From positions 1,733,001 to 1,797,000 of the forward strand of contig NZ_CP085167.1 in the NCBI RefSeq assembly GCF_022788715.1: DNA of 64,000 nt, read 5' to 3'. Of this stretch, positions 54,848-64,000 are shown piece after piece. The position numbers and the translations under genes were made by a program. Within the stretch, counting starts at the first letter, position 1. Each line of letters starts with the position of its first letter. Source of the DNA: Sulfitobacter sp. DSM 110093. GTDB taxonomy: Bacteria; Pseudomonadota; Alphaproteobacteria; Rhodobacterales; Rhodobacteraceae. Below the pieces are notes generated by a model. The model searched no databases. It was not told the origin of the DNA and was given only the letters and a program-made list of their open reading frames with translations.

Positions 54848-56808
54848 TCCGCAGGCACTCCCACAGGTTGCTTGCGTGCGCCAGCCGCAACACGGAAACG
54901 TCGATCGCTTAGGCTCAAAGCCCCGCCAAGGGCCATCAGCGCACAGCCGATCCAAATCCAATTGGTCATCGGTTTGATATAGGTCCGCACGGCCCAACCG
55001 CCGCCGTCCTGCGCGTCGCCGATCACCACATAGACATCGCGCGCGAGGTTATAGTCGATCGCTGCCTCGGTCGTGGGCATCTGGGCGACGGGGTAAAAAC
55101 GTTTCTCTGGCCGAAGTGTCGCAATTGTCTTGCCGTCCTGCGCGAGCGAGAGTGTGGCGATAGTGGTCAAATAGTTCGGTCCGCGTTCCTCACTCACATC
55201 TTGCAGGGTCAGCGTATAGCTGCCCACTTCGAAAGGGTCGTCGATTTGGGCCACACGGATGTCATCCACAGCCCAAGCCATCAGCCCCGCGATCCCCGCC
55301 ATGGTAATGCCCAGCCCCCCATGTGCGGTGGCCTTGCCCCAATCAGCACGCGGCAATCGGCGCAGGCGTGCAAGTTTGCCCGGCCCCCGGCCAAGGCGCT
55401 GCATCACGTCAACCACCGTGCCCATGATCAGCCAAGCGCCGAGGAACATGCCCACAGGCCCCAACAGCCCGCGCCCAGATTGCATTGCAAAGGCCAGCCC
55501 CCCAAGCGCCACCGCCAGCACAAAGACATAGCGCAGCGGATAGATGGCACGCATAATCTTGGCCCGTTTCCACGGCATAGCAGAGCCAATAGGAAGGATC
55601 AGCCCAAGCGCTACCATGAAAGGGGTAAACGCGGCGTTAAAGAACGGCGGCCCGACACTGAGTTTGCGATCAAGGAACATCTCGGCCACCAGCGGCCACA
55701 TTGTGCCAACAAAGACCACGAAACAGGCGACCGCCAGCAACAGATTGTTTACCACCAAAGCGGTTTCGCGGCTGAGCAGGCCAAAGACGCCCTTGGCCTC
55801 AAGCGCTGACGCACGAAATGAGTACAGCAGCAGCGCACCGCCGGTGAAAAACCCGAGAATGGCAAGGATAAACACCCCACGCTCGGGGTCATTGGCAAAG
55901 GCGTGAACAGAGGTCAGCAGCCCGGAACGCACGATAAACGTGCCAATCAGCGAAAACCCAAAGGCCAAGATCGCCAGAAGGATAGTCCAGCTCTTCAGGC
56001 TCTCGCGCTTTTCCACAACGATAGCAGAATGCAACAAAGCTGCTGCCAAGAGCCACGGCATGAAGGAGGCGTTCTCGACCGGATCCCAGAACCAGAAACC
56101 GCCCCAGCCAAGCTCATAATAGGCCCACCAAGACCCAAGCGCGATGCCGATGGTCAGGAACACCCAAGCCGCCAAAGTCCACGGGCGCACCCAACGGCCC
56201 CAAGCCGCGTCAACGCGCCCCTCAATCAACGCCGCCACGGCAAAGCTGAACGCCATGCTGAGGCCGACATAGCCGAGATACAAAAATGGAGGGTGAAAGG
56301 CCAAGCCCGGATCTTGCAGCAGCGGGTTCAAATCCTGCCCGTCGAAGGGCGGCGTTCCCATGCGCAAGAATGGATTAGACGTAAAGAGGATAAACGCGAG
56401 AAAGGCTACGCCAATCGCCGCCTGCACCGACAGCACCCGCGCCCGCAGGCTGGGCGGCAGGTTGCCGCCAAACCATGCAGCCATCGCGCCAAACAGCGCC
56501 ACGATCAGCACCCACAGCAACATCGACCCTTCGTGGTTGCCCCATGTGCCGCTGATTTTGTAGAGCATCGGCTTGGCGGAATGGCTGTTAGCCACCACCA
56601 GTTGCAGGCTGAAATCCGAGGTGACGAAGGCCCACATCAACGCGCCAAAGGACAGCGCAATCAGGATAAATTGCGCCGCCGCCGCCGGTTCGGCCACCGC
56701 CATCCAACCCGCACGGCCCCGCCAAGCGCCCCACATCGGCACCACCATCTGTACCAGCGCCACGCCAAAGGCGAGCACCAGCGCGAAATGTCCAAGCTCT
56801 GTAATCAT
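54844..56808 (-). CDS. ccmF: Heme lyase CcmF
   Basis: A 654-residue multi-pass membrane protein, starting at 56808 (MITELGHFALVLAFGVALVQ). The tryptophan-rich heme-handling motif is WGGFWFWDPVENASFMPWLL. Conserved His are in ISGTWGNHEGSMLLWVL and in other loops. It joins heme to apocytochrome c. Read leftward it follows the holin gene and precedes ccmH, with which it overlaps. Confidence 0.96.
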   Translation of the reverse strand: MITELGHFALVLAFGVALVQMVVPMWGAWRGRAGWMAVAEPAAAAQFILIALSFGALMWAFVTSDFSLQLVVANSHSAKPMLYKISGTWGNHEGSMLLWVLIVALFGAMAAWFGGNLPPSLRARVLSVQAAIGVAFLAFILFTSNPFLRMGTPPFDGQDLNPLLQDPGLAFHPPFLYLGYVGLSMAFSFAVAALIEGRVDAAWGRWVRPWTLAAWVFLTIGIALGSWWAYYELGWGGFWFWDPVENASFMPWLLAAALLHSAIVVEKRESLKSWTILLAILAFGFSLIGTFIVRSGLLTSVHAFANDPERGVFILAILGFFTGGALLLYSFRASALEAKGVFGLLSRETALVVNNLLLAVACFVVFVGTMWPLVAEMFLDRKLSVGPPFFNAAFTPFMVALGLILPIGSAMPWKRAKIMRAIYPLRYVFVLAVALGGLAFAMQSGRGLLGPVGMFLGAWLIMGTVVDVMQRLGRGPGKLARLRRLPRADWGKATAHGGLGITMAGIAGLMAWAVDDIRVAQIDDPFEVGSYTLTLQDVSEERGPNYLTTIATLSLAQDGKTIATLRPEKRFYPVAQMPTTEAAIDYNLARDVYVVIGDAQDGGGWAVRTYIKPMTNWIWIGCALMALGGALSLSDRRFRVAAGARKQPVGVPAE

Positions 56809-56882
56809 GGGCCGGACTATATGCGGCGTGCGCCCCCTAAGCCATGGCAAATCAAACGTGAAATCTGGTCAATCGGTCGCAG

Positions 56883-57458
56883 TCAGGCGTGGCTCCGGCG
56901 CCATGCATCAAGCGCAGGATTATCCGTAGGTTCGGCCGCCGCAAGGGCAAGCCGCGTGTCGCCACCCGTATCGGCCACACGCGGGGTGTCGGCACGCAGT
57001 TCACGCAGGGCATCAATATTCTCGACCACCTGCGGCACCCGCGCGATGCTGCCGACTATAGCGCGCTGAAACTCTTGCGATTTCACCTGCTGCCGCGCAC
57101 CAAAGTAGAACGACACGATCACACCCAAAAGCCACCACAACGGCTCGGGCACTAATGCGATGCCCTGCATTCGTTCGGCAAACCACAGCGGGTTGACCAT
57201 GGCGGTGACGAACAACCCCAAGGTCCCAAGCGCCAACATCGGGCGCGGCAGGCGGTTCATCCCATCCATGAAACGGTCAAATCCACCCTGCCGAGGATGC
57301 GCAAACTCCGCCCCATATTGGGCCATCGCTTGGCCCTGCACCACATGGGCACGCTGCGCCCCGGCCTCGGCATTCTCACGAAAGACCTCAACCGTGTCGC
57401 GGATCACATTTCGCTCCCCACCAAAGACAGTTGTAAAAATGCGTTCGATTAACCCCAT
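56883..57458 (-). CDS. Holin-family protein, GTA lysis type
   Basis: A 191-residue membrane protein. After a soluble N-terminus (MGLIERIFTTVFGGERNVIR) it has two or three membrane segments in residues about 75-125 (PMLALGTLGLFVTAMVNPLW, then PLWWLLGVIVSFYFG). This matches the 3TM holin proteins of Rhodobacterales, whose R. capsulatus relative helps release gene transfer agent particles. Its start overlaps the muramidase gene's stop by 10 bases, making a lysis pair. No phage genes flank it. Confidence 0.82.
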   Translation of the reverse strand: MGLIERIFTTVFGGERNVIRDTVEVFRENAEAGAQRAHVVQGQAMAQYGAEFAHPRQGGFDRFMDGMNRLPRPMLALGTLGLFVTAMVNPLWFAERMQGIALVPEPLWWLLGVIVSFYFGARQQVKSQEFQRAIVGSIARVPQVVENIDALRELRADTPRVADTGGDTRLALAAAEPTDNPALDAWRRSHA

Positions 57459-58060
57459 TGTGCCACCCTTTGTGCGAATGCCGCGTCGGTCATGTGGTAG
57501 TGCGGCGTGATGAACTCTTCGGCCCGGCGGATCCATCCGCCTTTGCCGCCTGCGCGGCTACGCGCGTATTTGCGGCTGGCAGGGCGGCGGTCGGCCAGAC
57601 GAAAGTAGTAGTTGCGCCGCGCAATGCCGTAGGCGTCGACCATATGATCGGGGGCGGCGGTTAACCCGGCATGGGAGGCGCGAATGGTTTGTGGCCCGAT
57701 GGCACCGTCAACCACGATGTCCTGCCCCATTTCGCGCAACAGTTGCTGTAGGATCTTCACCGCATTGCTGCCTGCATTAACATACATGTCAAAAACGCTC
57801 GGCTGTAGCGGGACGGGCAGTTCCGCAATGCGTGGTGCGTTGAAGTAGTGCCTGACGAAAATGTCGACGGCCTGCGCCCGGCTTAGGCGGCGCACGTCCA
57901 AGGTATCGACCCGCCCGTCGCCCGTCAGATCCAGCCCCAATCGGCGCATTGTATGGATCGTCACGCCAAAATTCGTGGCCCCACCCGGATCATCGGGATC
58001 ATTCACAAATCCGCCCTCACGCGCCACGATGGCACTGGCGATTTCTTGGACTGACTGCAT
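57449..58060 (-). CDS. Holin-associated N-acetylmuramidase (GH108 endolysin)
   Basis: A 203-residue cell-wall hydrolase. The N-terminal GH108 catalytic motif has Glu15 in IVAREGGFVNDPDDPGGATN. An internal calcium-like loop, GDGRVDTLDVRRLSRAQAVD, is of EF-hand/dockerin type. The C-terminus has the usual peptidoglycan-binding region with VDGAIGPQTIRASH. It has no signal peptide, so export needs the holin encoded next to it. It cleaves peptidoglycan to open cells, as in GTA release. Lies 83 bases from ccmE. Confidence 0.87.
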   Translation of the reverse strand: MQSVQEIASAIVAREGGFVNDPDDPGGATNFGVTIHTMRRLGLDLTGDGRVDTLDVRRLSRAQAVDIFVRHYFNAPRIAELPVPLQPSVFDMYVNAGSNAVKILQQLLREMGQDIVVDGAIGPQTIRASHAGLTAAPDHMVDAYGIARRNYYFRLADRRPASRKYARSRAGGKGGWIRRAEEFITPHYHMTDAAFAQRVAQWG

Positions 58061-58142
58061 GGCAGGCGCTCCTGTTCAACTTTAAAACAGGCTCGGCCGG
58101 ATGGGTTAACGCAGGCTCAGGGGGCCGCGCGTTGCGTGAAGA

Positions 58143-58586
58143 TCAACCCTCAGGATCGCGGTAAACGCCTTGTTCTTTTAGCGCGTCCGTCACTTCTTTG
58201 GGCATGTAGGTTTCGTCATGTTTCGCAAGGATTTCAGAGGCTTCAAAGACACCATCCACATAACGCCCGGTGCCGACCATGCCTTGGTTCTCTTCAAACA
58301 GGTCAGGCAGAACACCCGTGAACACCACCGGCACGGTCCCACCGCCATCCGTTACGGCAAAGCGAATCGCCTCACCCTGTCCCCGTTTAAGGGAGCCTTC
58401 CTCAACCAGCCCGCCGATGCGAAAGACCTCTGCCGGGCCGGGCGGTTCGGCGATCACTTGGCTAGGCGCGCGGAAGTAGTTGATGCCGTCGCGCAGCGCA
58501 TAGCCGATCAACGCGGTCGACAGCACCAAGGCCACCGCAGCGACGGCGATGATCTGGATGCGTCGCTGTTTTTTCAGGCTTTTCAT
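58143..58586 (-). CDS. ccmE: Cytochrome c maturation heme chaperone CcmE
   Basis: A 147-residue membrane-anchored periplasmic protein. A TM helix at residues about 10-30 is followed by a beta-barrel domain. The covalent heme ligand is His123, with Tyr127 in LAKHDETYMPKE. It carries heme from CcmC to CcmF. It is separated from ccmF by the two lysis genes, and lies 7 bases after argC. Confidence 0.95.
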   Translation of the reverse strand: MKSLKKQRRIQIIAVAAVALVLSTALIGYALRDGINYFRAPSQVIAEPPGPAEVFRIGGLVEEGSLKRGQGEAIRFAVTDGGGTVPVVFTGVLPDLFEENQGMVGTGRYVDGVFEASEILAKHDETYMPKEVTDALKEQGVYRDPEG

Positions 58587-58593
58587 CGCGAAC

Positions 58594-59622
58594 TCACGGG
58601 AAAAGTGGGGCCATCATCAGCCCCTCAGTCTCTGGCAGGCCCAGCATCAGGTTTGCATTCTGCAACGCTTGCCCACTGGAACCCTTGGTCAGATTATCAA
58701 GGGCGGCGACAACTGTGGCACGCCCCGTCTGGCGGTCGGCCACGACACCGACGTGACAGAAGTTCGAGCCGCGCACATGCCGCGTGCTGGGCGCTTCGCC
58801 AAAGGGCAGTACCTCGATGAAAGGCTCGTCGGCATAGGCTTTTTGCATCGTCTCATGAATGACCTGCGCATCACCTTTGACATAACACGTCGCCAAGATA
58901 CCGCGGTTCGCAGGCACCAGATGCGGGGTGAACTGCACCTGAACGGGGCGCCCGGCCACGGCTGAAAACTCTTGGTCGAACTCACCCAAATGGCGGTGCG
59001 TACTGCCAAGCGCGTAGCCGTGATAGCCTTCGCTTAACTCAGCATGTAGCAGATTTTCCTTGAGCGAGCGCCCTGCCCCGGACACAGCGCATTTCAGGTC
59101 CAAAATGATGTCATCCAGATCAATCACCCCTGCGGCGATCAGCGGACGCAGCGCGAATTGGCCCGTGGCGGCGTTGCAGCCGGTGCCGGCCACAAGCCGC
59201 GCCGCTGCAATTTCTTCGCGGTAGAATTCGGTCAGCCCATAGACCGCCTCTTTCTGCTGATCGATGGCGGCATGTTCATTGCCGTACCATTTGGCATATA
59301 TCTCAGGATCGCGCAGACGGAAATCGGCAGAAAGATCGACGATCTTCAAATCTTTCGGGAGGGCCGCGATCACCTCTTGGCTGGTCTTATGCGGCAACGC
59401 GCAGAAACATAGATCAATCTGCGAAAAGTCGATTTCGTCGATGGTAACGAGTGTTGGCAGCTCAAGATGGCGCAGATGCGGAAAGACATCCTTCATGCTT
59501 TGACCCGCCTTAGAGTTGGCCCCCAAAGCTTTGATCTGCATGGATGAATGGCCGGCAATCAACCGGATAAGTTCTGCCCCGGTATAGCCGGAGGCGCCGA
59601 GAATGGCGATGTTCTGGGTCAT
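58594..59622 (-). CDS. argC: N-acetyl-gamma-glutamyl-phosphate reductase
   Basis: A 342-residue arginine-synthesis enzyme that reduces N-acetylglutamyl phosphate. The NADP fold is [19 protein letters not shown]. The active-site Cys is in [20 protein letters not shown], with His in the [17 protein letters not shown] region. It heads the leftward argC-ccmE-lysis-ccmF-ccmH row, although coregulation is unlikely. Confidence 0.96.
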   Translation of the reverse strand: MTQNIAILGASGYTGAELIRLIAGHSSMQIKALGANSKAGQSMKDVFPHLRHLELPTLVTIDEIDFSQIDLCFCALPHKTSQEVIAALPKDLKIVDLSADFRLRDPEIYAKWYGNEHAAIDQQKEAVYGLTEFYREEIAAARLVAGTGCNAATGQFALRPLIAAGVIDLDDIILDLKCAVSGAGRSLKENLLHAELSEGYHGYALGSTHRHLGEFDQEFSAVAGRPVQVQFTPHLVPANRGILATCYVKGDAQVIHETMQKAYADEPFIEVLPFGEAPSTRHVRGSNFCHVGVVADRQTGRATVVAALDNLTKGSSGQALQNANLMLGLPETEGLMMAPLFP

Positions 59623-59660
59623 AGAGTGTCCCCTTGTTCGGAACGAAATGTAATTGGAGT

Positions 59661-60470
59661 TTAGGCGGCAGTGAATGTGATTTGTCGTCGCAAGAACTGC
59701 GTCGCACGGTCGCTTACGCGGGCGGGATCGCCCGTGGTGAGAAACGCCGCCTCGCCACTGCCCATCATCGCCGGATGCCGTTCAAGATAGTCCGCTAGCG
59801 AATCCGCGACCAATTCGGCTTGGCTAAACACCTTTACCTTGGCCCCCAAAGCCGCCTGAAATGCCTCTTGCATCAGCGGATAGTGGGTACAGCCCAAAAT
59901 TGCCGCGTCTGGATCGGGCATCTTGCGTTTCAGCGCATCGACATGGCTGCGCACCAACGCCTCGGCCAAAATCATGTCGCCCTCTTCAATGGCATCGACC
60001 ACCCCGCCGCAGGCTTGCGCCTCGACGTCCACACCGATGGCGCGGAATGACAATTCGCGTTGAAACGCACGGCTGGCCACAGTCGCGGGGGTGGCAAACA
60101 ACGCCACATGGTTCACGGCCACTTCACGCGGCGGGGAATTGTCCCCCCATTGGCGTTCAGTCATCGCCTCAATCAAGGGCACGAATACACCCAGCACCCG
60201 TTTATCACGGGGAATCCAACCCTCCTGCATGCGCCGCAGCGCGGCGGCAGAGGCAGTGTTGCAAGCAAGGATCACCAGATCGCAGCCCGCATCAAATAGC
60301 CGCTGCACGGCAGCGCAGGTCAAATCATAGATGTCATCGGCGTTGCGCACACCGTAAGGCGCATGGGCGCTGTCAGCGAGATAGACAAAATCCACCTCCG
60401 GCAGCCGTTCTTGCACCTTATTCCAGACGGTCAGCCCGCCCAGCCCCGAATCGAAAATACCAACTGCCAT
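59661..60470 (-). CDS. murI: Glutamate racemase
   Basis: A 269-residue enzyme giving D-glutamate for peptidoglycan. It starts [20 protein letters not shown]. Two catalytic cysteines are in [18 protein letters not shown] and [16 protein letters not shown]. The [12 protein letters not shown] segment also fits. It lies 38 bases upstream of argC and 9 bases downstream of the acyltransferase gene. Confidence 0.95.
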   Translation of the reverse strand: MAVGIFDSGLGGLTVWNKVQERLPEVDFVYLADSAHAPYGVRNADDIYDLTCAAVQRLFDAGCDLVILACNTASAAALRRMQEGWIPRDKRVLGVFVPLIEAMTERQWGDNSPPREVAVNHVALFATPATVASRAFQRELSFRAIGVDVEAQACGGVVDAIEEGDMILAEALVRSHVDALKRKMPDPDAAILGCTHYPLMQEAFQAALGAKVKVFSQAELVADSLADYLERHPAMMGSGEAAFLTTGDPARVSDRATQFLRRQITFTAA

Positions 60471-60479
60471 GGTCTGTCG

Positions 60480-61367
60480 TCACCTGTCGGCTCTATGCCG
60501 TTCCTCAAACTCATAGCCAAGACCCTGATACTGGCCCGGCTTTGGTGACAACTCATAAGTGGCTTTGCGCAGGAAATCCATCATCGCTTTTGCGTCCCCC
60601 GCAAGCGGGTCAAGGGCCGCGCGCGTGATTGGCGCACCAATGGCCACCCGCACAGGCGTATCGACACGGGCGCGGAACTCTTTGATCAGCAGCCCCATTC
60701 GCAGATTGGCATGCAGATGGCTGGCGATTTGGAACAGTCGGCTGGTGTGTCCGTCAAAGTAGATCGGCACGACCGTGGCGTTGGATTTGGCGATCATCCG
60801 CGCCGTGAAACTGCGCCAGCCCGGATCCATCGGTTGCGAGAAGGGCCGTGCCGCAGTGCTGACTGTGCCACCGGGGAAAATGCCAATGGCGCCGCCTTGT
60901 TCAAGATACTTCAAAGCCGTGCGGCGGGTGGCAAGATTGACCGCCAAAGCGTCGCGGTCTTCGCCAAAGCTGATCGGTAGCAAATACTTCGACAAATCCG
61001 GCGCGCGGCTGAAGACGGAATTTGCCATAATGCGGAAACCTGGACGGGTCTGGCTGAGGATATGCCCCAACATCAACCCATCAAGGATGCCATAGGGGTG
61101 GTTGGCGATCAGAATAACTGGGCCGCTGGACGGGATATTATCAAGCGATCCGCGTATCACATCCAGTGACAGACCGCAGCGTCGCGCCATCGCGTCAAAG
61201 AACCCATGCCCGGCTGCCAAATCGTCTTGATAGCCCTCGGCGCGTTTCAGCAGGGAAACCCGGCCAGTGGTGTTTTCCATTAACCGGATCAGGGCCCTCC
61301 CGCCCACTGTGCGGGCGGAATGGGCATAGCTGATATCACGGGCGGACGTTACGATCTCTTGCCTCAC
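60480..61367 (-). CDS. Lysophospholipid acyltransferase family protein
   Basis: A 295-residue PlsC-like enzyme. The acyltransferase His-Asp motif is ILIANHPYGILDGLML; the later GGAIGIFPGGTVSTAARPF is the substrate-binding GTR/EGT-like block. Its spacing HPYGILD is one residue longer than HX4D and typical of the ornithine lipid (OlsA) or hemolysin-type subgroup. Acyl and lipid specificity are unknown. First of a leftward run with murI. Confidence 0.85.
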   Translation of the reverse strand: MRQEIVTSARDISYAHSARTVGGRALIRLMENTTGRVSLLKRAEGYQDDLAAGHGFFDAMARRCGLSLDVIRGSLDNIPSSGPVILIANHPYGILDGLMLGHILSQTRPGFRIMANSVFSRAPDLSKYLLPISFGEDRDALAVNLATRRTALKYLEQGGAIGIFPGGTVSTAARPFSQPMDPGWRSFTARMIAKSNATVVPIYFDGHTSRLFQIASHLHANLRMGLLIKEFRARVDTPVRVAIGAPITRAALDPLAGDAKAMMDFLRKATYELSPKPGQYQGLGYEFEERHRADR

Positions 61368-61424
61368 GGCGACCTCCGGCTCGGGCGTTGTGCCCGACCC
61401 TAGAGGTGAAATGTAACAGCCGTA

Positions 61425-64000
61425 TTACTCTGCCGCTTTCGCCGTCACCGTGCCGCCCGCGCGGATCACAGCCAACAGTTCTTCGCGCCGTTTTGCGGCT
61501 TTGGCCTCTGCCGCCTGTTTAACTGGGCCAAAGCCGCGGATCTGCAACGGTAATTCGGCCAGCGCCACGATGGCATCGCGGGTCTGATCGGTCAGCTTGG
61601 GCAGCACCTCGGCCATATCGGCCTCATACTGCTTGATCAATGCATGCTCCATCTTGCGCTCGGCGGTATAGCCGAAGGGATCGAGCGGCGTGCCGCGCAG
61701 CCCCTTGAACTTAGCCATGACCCGCAACGGCCCTTCGAGCCATTGACCAAACTCACGCTTCTGAGGACGACCGTTCGGCCCCATCTTCGAGATCAGCGGC
61801 GGCGCCATGTGGAAGGTCATTTTGAAATCACCATCAAACTCGGCCCGCGCTTTGTCACGGCTGGTGATGAGCAACCGGGCGACTTCGTATTCATCCTTGT
61901 AGCTCAGCAGCTTATGATAGCCCAAGGCGGCCGCCGCCTTCACGTCCCGGTCTTCGATCCCATCCAGCATTTTGGCATAGCGTTTGGCGAGACCCTTGCC
62001 TTGATACTCAGTCAGGTGGTTTTCGCGGAAGGCGATTTTGTCGTTCATTGACTTGGGCAATTCAACGATCTTCGGCTCGCTCACCAACTTGGCGTCCTGC
62101 GGGTAAAGAACGGCCCAGCGGCCAATCTCAAAGGCGCGCATGTTGCGCTCAACCGCAGCACCGTTCATTCGGATCGCCTCTTGCAGGCTTTCCAATGTCA
62201 GCGGCAGCAGCCCACGCTGCCAAGCCGCACCAAAGATCATCATGTTGGAAAAGATCGAATCGCCCAAAGCAGCCTTCGCCAGATCGGACGCATCGAACAT
62301 CGCCACATCATCCTTCAGCCGCGCTTCCAGTGCCAGCGACAGACGGTCGTAAGGCATTTGGAATTCGGTATCACGGGTGAAATCCCCGGTGATGATCTGG
62401 TGCGAGTTCACAACCGCCCCGGTGCGACCCGGACGGGTCAGGCCCAACGTCTTGTGCCCTGCCGAAACAACCAGATCACCACCAATCAGCGCATGTGCTT
62501 CACCTGTCGCGACGCGAATAGCGCTGATGTCTTCAGGGCGCTCCGCCAGACGGCAATGGATATGAACCGCGCCGCCCTTCTGGGCGAGGCCCGCCATTTC
62601 CATCATGCCCGCACCCTTACCGTCCAATTGCGCAGCCTGTGCCAAGAGCGCACCGATGGTTACAACACCGGTGCCGCCGACACCGGTGATGACAACGTTA
62701 TGAGTGCCGTCAATCTTGGGCAGTTCAGGCATCGGCAGGTCGGGAATGGTCAGTTCGGTTGTCGGGTCTTTGCGGACCTTGGCACCTTCCAGCGTGAGGA
62801 ACGAAGGGCAGAACCCATTCACGCAGGAGAAATCCTTGTTGCAGGACGATTGGTCAATCGCGCGCTTGCGCCCCAGCTCTGTCTCATTCGGCACCACGGC
62901 CACGCAGTTCGACTGCACACCACAATCGCCGCAGCCCTCGCAAACGTCTTCGTTGATAAAGACACGCTTGTCGGGATCGGGGAACAAGCCCCGCTTACGG
63001 CGGCGGCGTTTTTCAGCGGCGCAGGTCTGGATATAGACTATCGCGCTGACGCCCTCATGCTCGCGGTAGGCCTTTTGCACATTTGGCATCTCATCGCGCT
63101 CATGCACTTCGACGCCTTTGAACCGCGCAAGGTCCACGTCTTCTTTCTCGTCATAGACCACGGCGATATGCTTGACGCCCATCGCTTTCAGTTCTTCCAC
63201 GATCCGGTAGGAATCCAGATCGCCCTCATTATGCTGCCCGCCCGTCATGGCGACCGCATCATTGTAGAGGATCTTATAGGTGATGTTCGTCCCCGCCGCG
63301 ATGGCCGCACGGATCGCCTGAACGCCAGAGTGGTTATAGGTGCCATCCCCAAGGTTCTGGAACACGTGCTTGGTATTAGAGAACGGTGCTTCCCCGATCC
63401 AGTTCGCGCCCTCACCGCCCATATGGGTAAAGCCGGTGGTCTCACGGTCCATCCACTGTACCATGTAGTGACAGCCGATGCCCGCATAGGCGCGGCTGCC
63501 TTCGGGCACTTTCGTCGAAGAGTTATGCGGGCAGCCTGCGCAATAGTAAGGCAGGCGCGCGGCGATATCCTCGGCATTGTCCGAACGGCGTGCCTCGTTC
63601 AGCGCCTCGAGTCCCGCTCGAATGCCGTCGGTCTCACGGCCCTCTTCCAACAGGATGCCGCCGATTTTTTCGGCGATCAGGATCGGGTCAAGCGCACCAC
63701 GGGTCGGGAACAGCTCTTCGCCATGCTCCATGCCCGCGCCGCTTTTGTGCCAGCCATAAACCCGGCGGTGGGTGTCGTTAAACAGCGCTTCTTTGATCTG
63801 AATTTCGATCAGCTTGCGCTTTTCTTCGACCACCACGATCAGGTCCAGCCCATCAGCCCACTCATGGAACCCCTGCATGTCCAGCGGGAAGGTCTGGCCA
63901 ATTTTATAGGTCGTGATACCGAGGCGCTCGGCCTCGTTCTCATCGATATTCAAAAGGCTCAGCGCATGCACCAGATCAAGCCAGTTCTTACCCGCAGCGG
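61425..64000 (-). CDS. Indolepyruvate ferredoxin oxidoreductase, fused alpha-gamma (5' end beyond window)
   Basis: The last 857 or so residues of a protein normally of about 1,150; the frame is open to the window edge. A TPP-binding region (GIGCHYMVQWMDRETTGFTH) comes first. Next is a 4Fe-4S segment with CEGCGDCGVQSNC and CNKDFSCVNGFCPSF, and then the gamma-type domain (ITGVGGTGVVTIGALLAQAA). It oxidises indolepyruvate or similar 2-oxo acids to acyl-CoA with ferredoxin. This fused version is common in Rhodobacterales. The gene begins beyond 64000. Confidence 0.92.
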   Translation of the reverse strand, partial: AAGKNWLDLVHALSLLNIDENEAERLGITTYKIGQTFPLDMQGFHEWADGLDLIVVVEEKRKLIEIQIKEALFNDTHRRVYGWHKSGAGMEHGEELFPTRGALDPILIAEKIGGILLEEGRETDGIRAGLEALNEARRSDNAEDIAARLPYYCAGCPHNSSTKVPEGSRAYAGIGCHYMVQWMDRETTGFTHMGGEGANWIGEAPFSNTKHVFQNLGDGTYNHSGVQAIRAAIAAGTNITYKILYNDAVAMTGGQHNEGDLDSYRIVEELKAMGVKHIAVVYDEKEDVDLARFKGVEVHERDEMPNVQKAYREHEGVSAIVYIQTCAAEKRRRRKRGLFPDPDKRVFINEDVCEGCGDCGVQSNCVAVVPNETELGRKRAIDQSSCNKDFSCVNGFCPSFLTLEGAKVRKDPTTELTIPDLPMPELPKIDGTHNVVITGVGGTGVVTIGALLAQAAQLDGKGAGMMEMAGLAQKGGAVHIHCRLAERPEDISAIRVATGEAHALIGGDLVVSAGHKTLGLTRPGRTGAVVNSHQIITGDFTRDTEFQMPYDRLSLALEARLKDDVAMFDASDLAKAALGDSIFSNMMIFGAAWQRGLLPLTLESLQEAIRMNGAAVERNMRAFEIGRWAVLYPQDAKLVSEPKIVELPKSMNDKIAFRENHLTEYQGKGLAKRYAKMLDGIEDRDVKAAAALGYHKLLSYKDEYEVARLLITSRDKARAEFDGDFKMTFHMAPPLISKMGPNGRPQKREFGQWLEGPLRVMAKFKGLRGTPLDPFGYTAERKMEHALIKQYEADMAEVLPKLTDQTRDAIVALAELPLQIRGFGPVKQAAEAKAAKRREELLAVIRAGGTVTAKAAE

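Overview
The window is a 64-kb chromosomal segment of an alphaproteobacterium, most likely a marine Rhodobacterales (Roseobacter-group, Sulfitobacter-like) strain. The evidence is L21 with a C-terminal helix-hairpin-helix extension, a B12-dependent NrdJ, an alphaproteobacterial LexA with a GAAC-N7-GAAC box, a fused indolepyruvate ferredoxin oxidoreductase, and a holin/muramidase pair of the gene-transfer-agent (GTA) lysis type. Coding density is high and flanking codon use is GC-rich. No rRNA and no CRISPR array were seen.

Layout. (a) 1-2981: rplU-rpmA, two tandem secreted DUF2059-like proteins, and tRNA-Ser(CGA). (b) 3053-7497: a compact integrated element in the 3' end of that tRNA, bounded by an exact 18-bp direct repeat. 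It carries a tyrosine integrase, a ParB-like-domain protein, a serine recombinase and a zinc-ribbon DUF4145-type protein. (c) 7498-8571: scars of older mobile DNA, namely a decayed DUF4102-type integrase and an IS3-family copy with an in-frame internal deletion. (d) 8592-13990: small accessory genes, including a frameshifted SDR, a class III alcohol dehydrogenase and two LysR regulators. (e) 14057-26713: a tricarboxylate locus with TctDE two-component system, TctC binding protein, a TctA-TctB fusion permease, a PrpF-type isomerase, a universal stress protein, a 52-residue small protein, a 2-hydroxyacid dehydrogenase, an AbrB-type membrane protein, a GntR regulator with a palindromic operator, and TcuA/TcuB. 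The parts fit uptake of tricarballylate or aconitate and its oxidation or isomerisation to cis-aconitate.

(f) 27161-38057: nrdJ with NrdR-box-like sites, tRNA-Pro(TGG), a DUF192 protein, a double cold-shock-domain protein, pdxH, fabI, gpt, an aminotransferase and ppiD. (g) 38070-47810: trpE, a deacylase, a polysaccharide-deacetylase-like protein, then a tightly packed trpG-trpD-ung-trpC-moaC-moeA run followed by lexA with its own SOS box. (h) 47804-52818: comEC, gltX, and gltA with a structured leader and a clear terminator. (i) 53251-64000: a PaaG-like hydratase, ccmH-ccmF, the GTA-type holin and muramidase inserted between ccmF and ccmE, then argC, murI, an acyltransferase and the 3' part of the indolepyruvate oxidoreductase gene, which runs off the right edge.

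The most unusual pieces are the tRNA-Ser element with two recombinase chemistries, a ParB-like protein and repeat sites at both ends; the tricarboxylate locus with its fused permease; and the GTA-type lysis pair inside the cytochrome c maturation genes. All calls come from reading the sequence; no database search was run.
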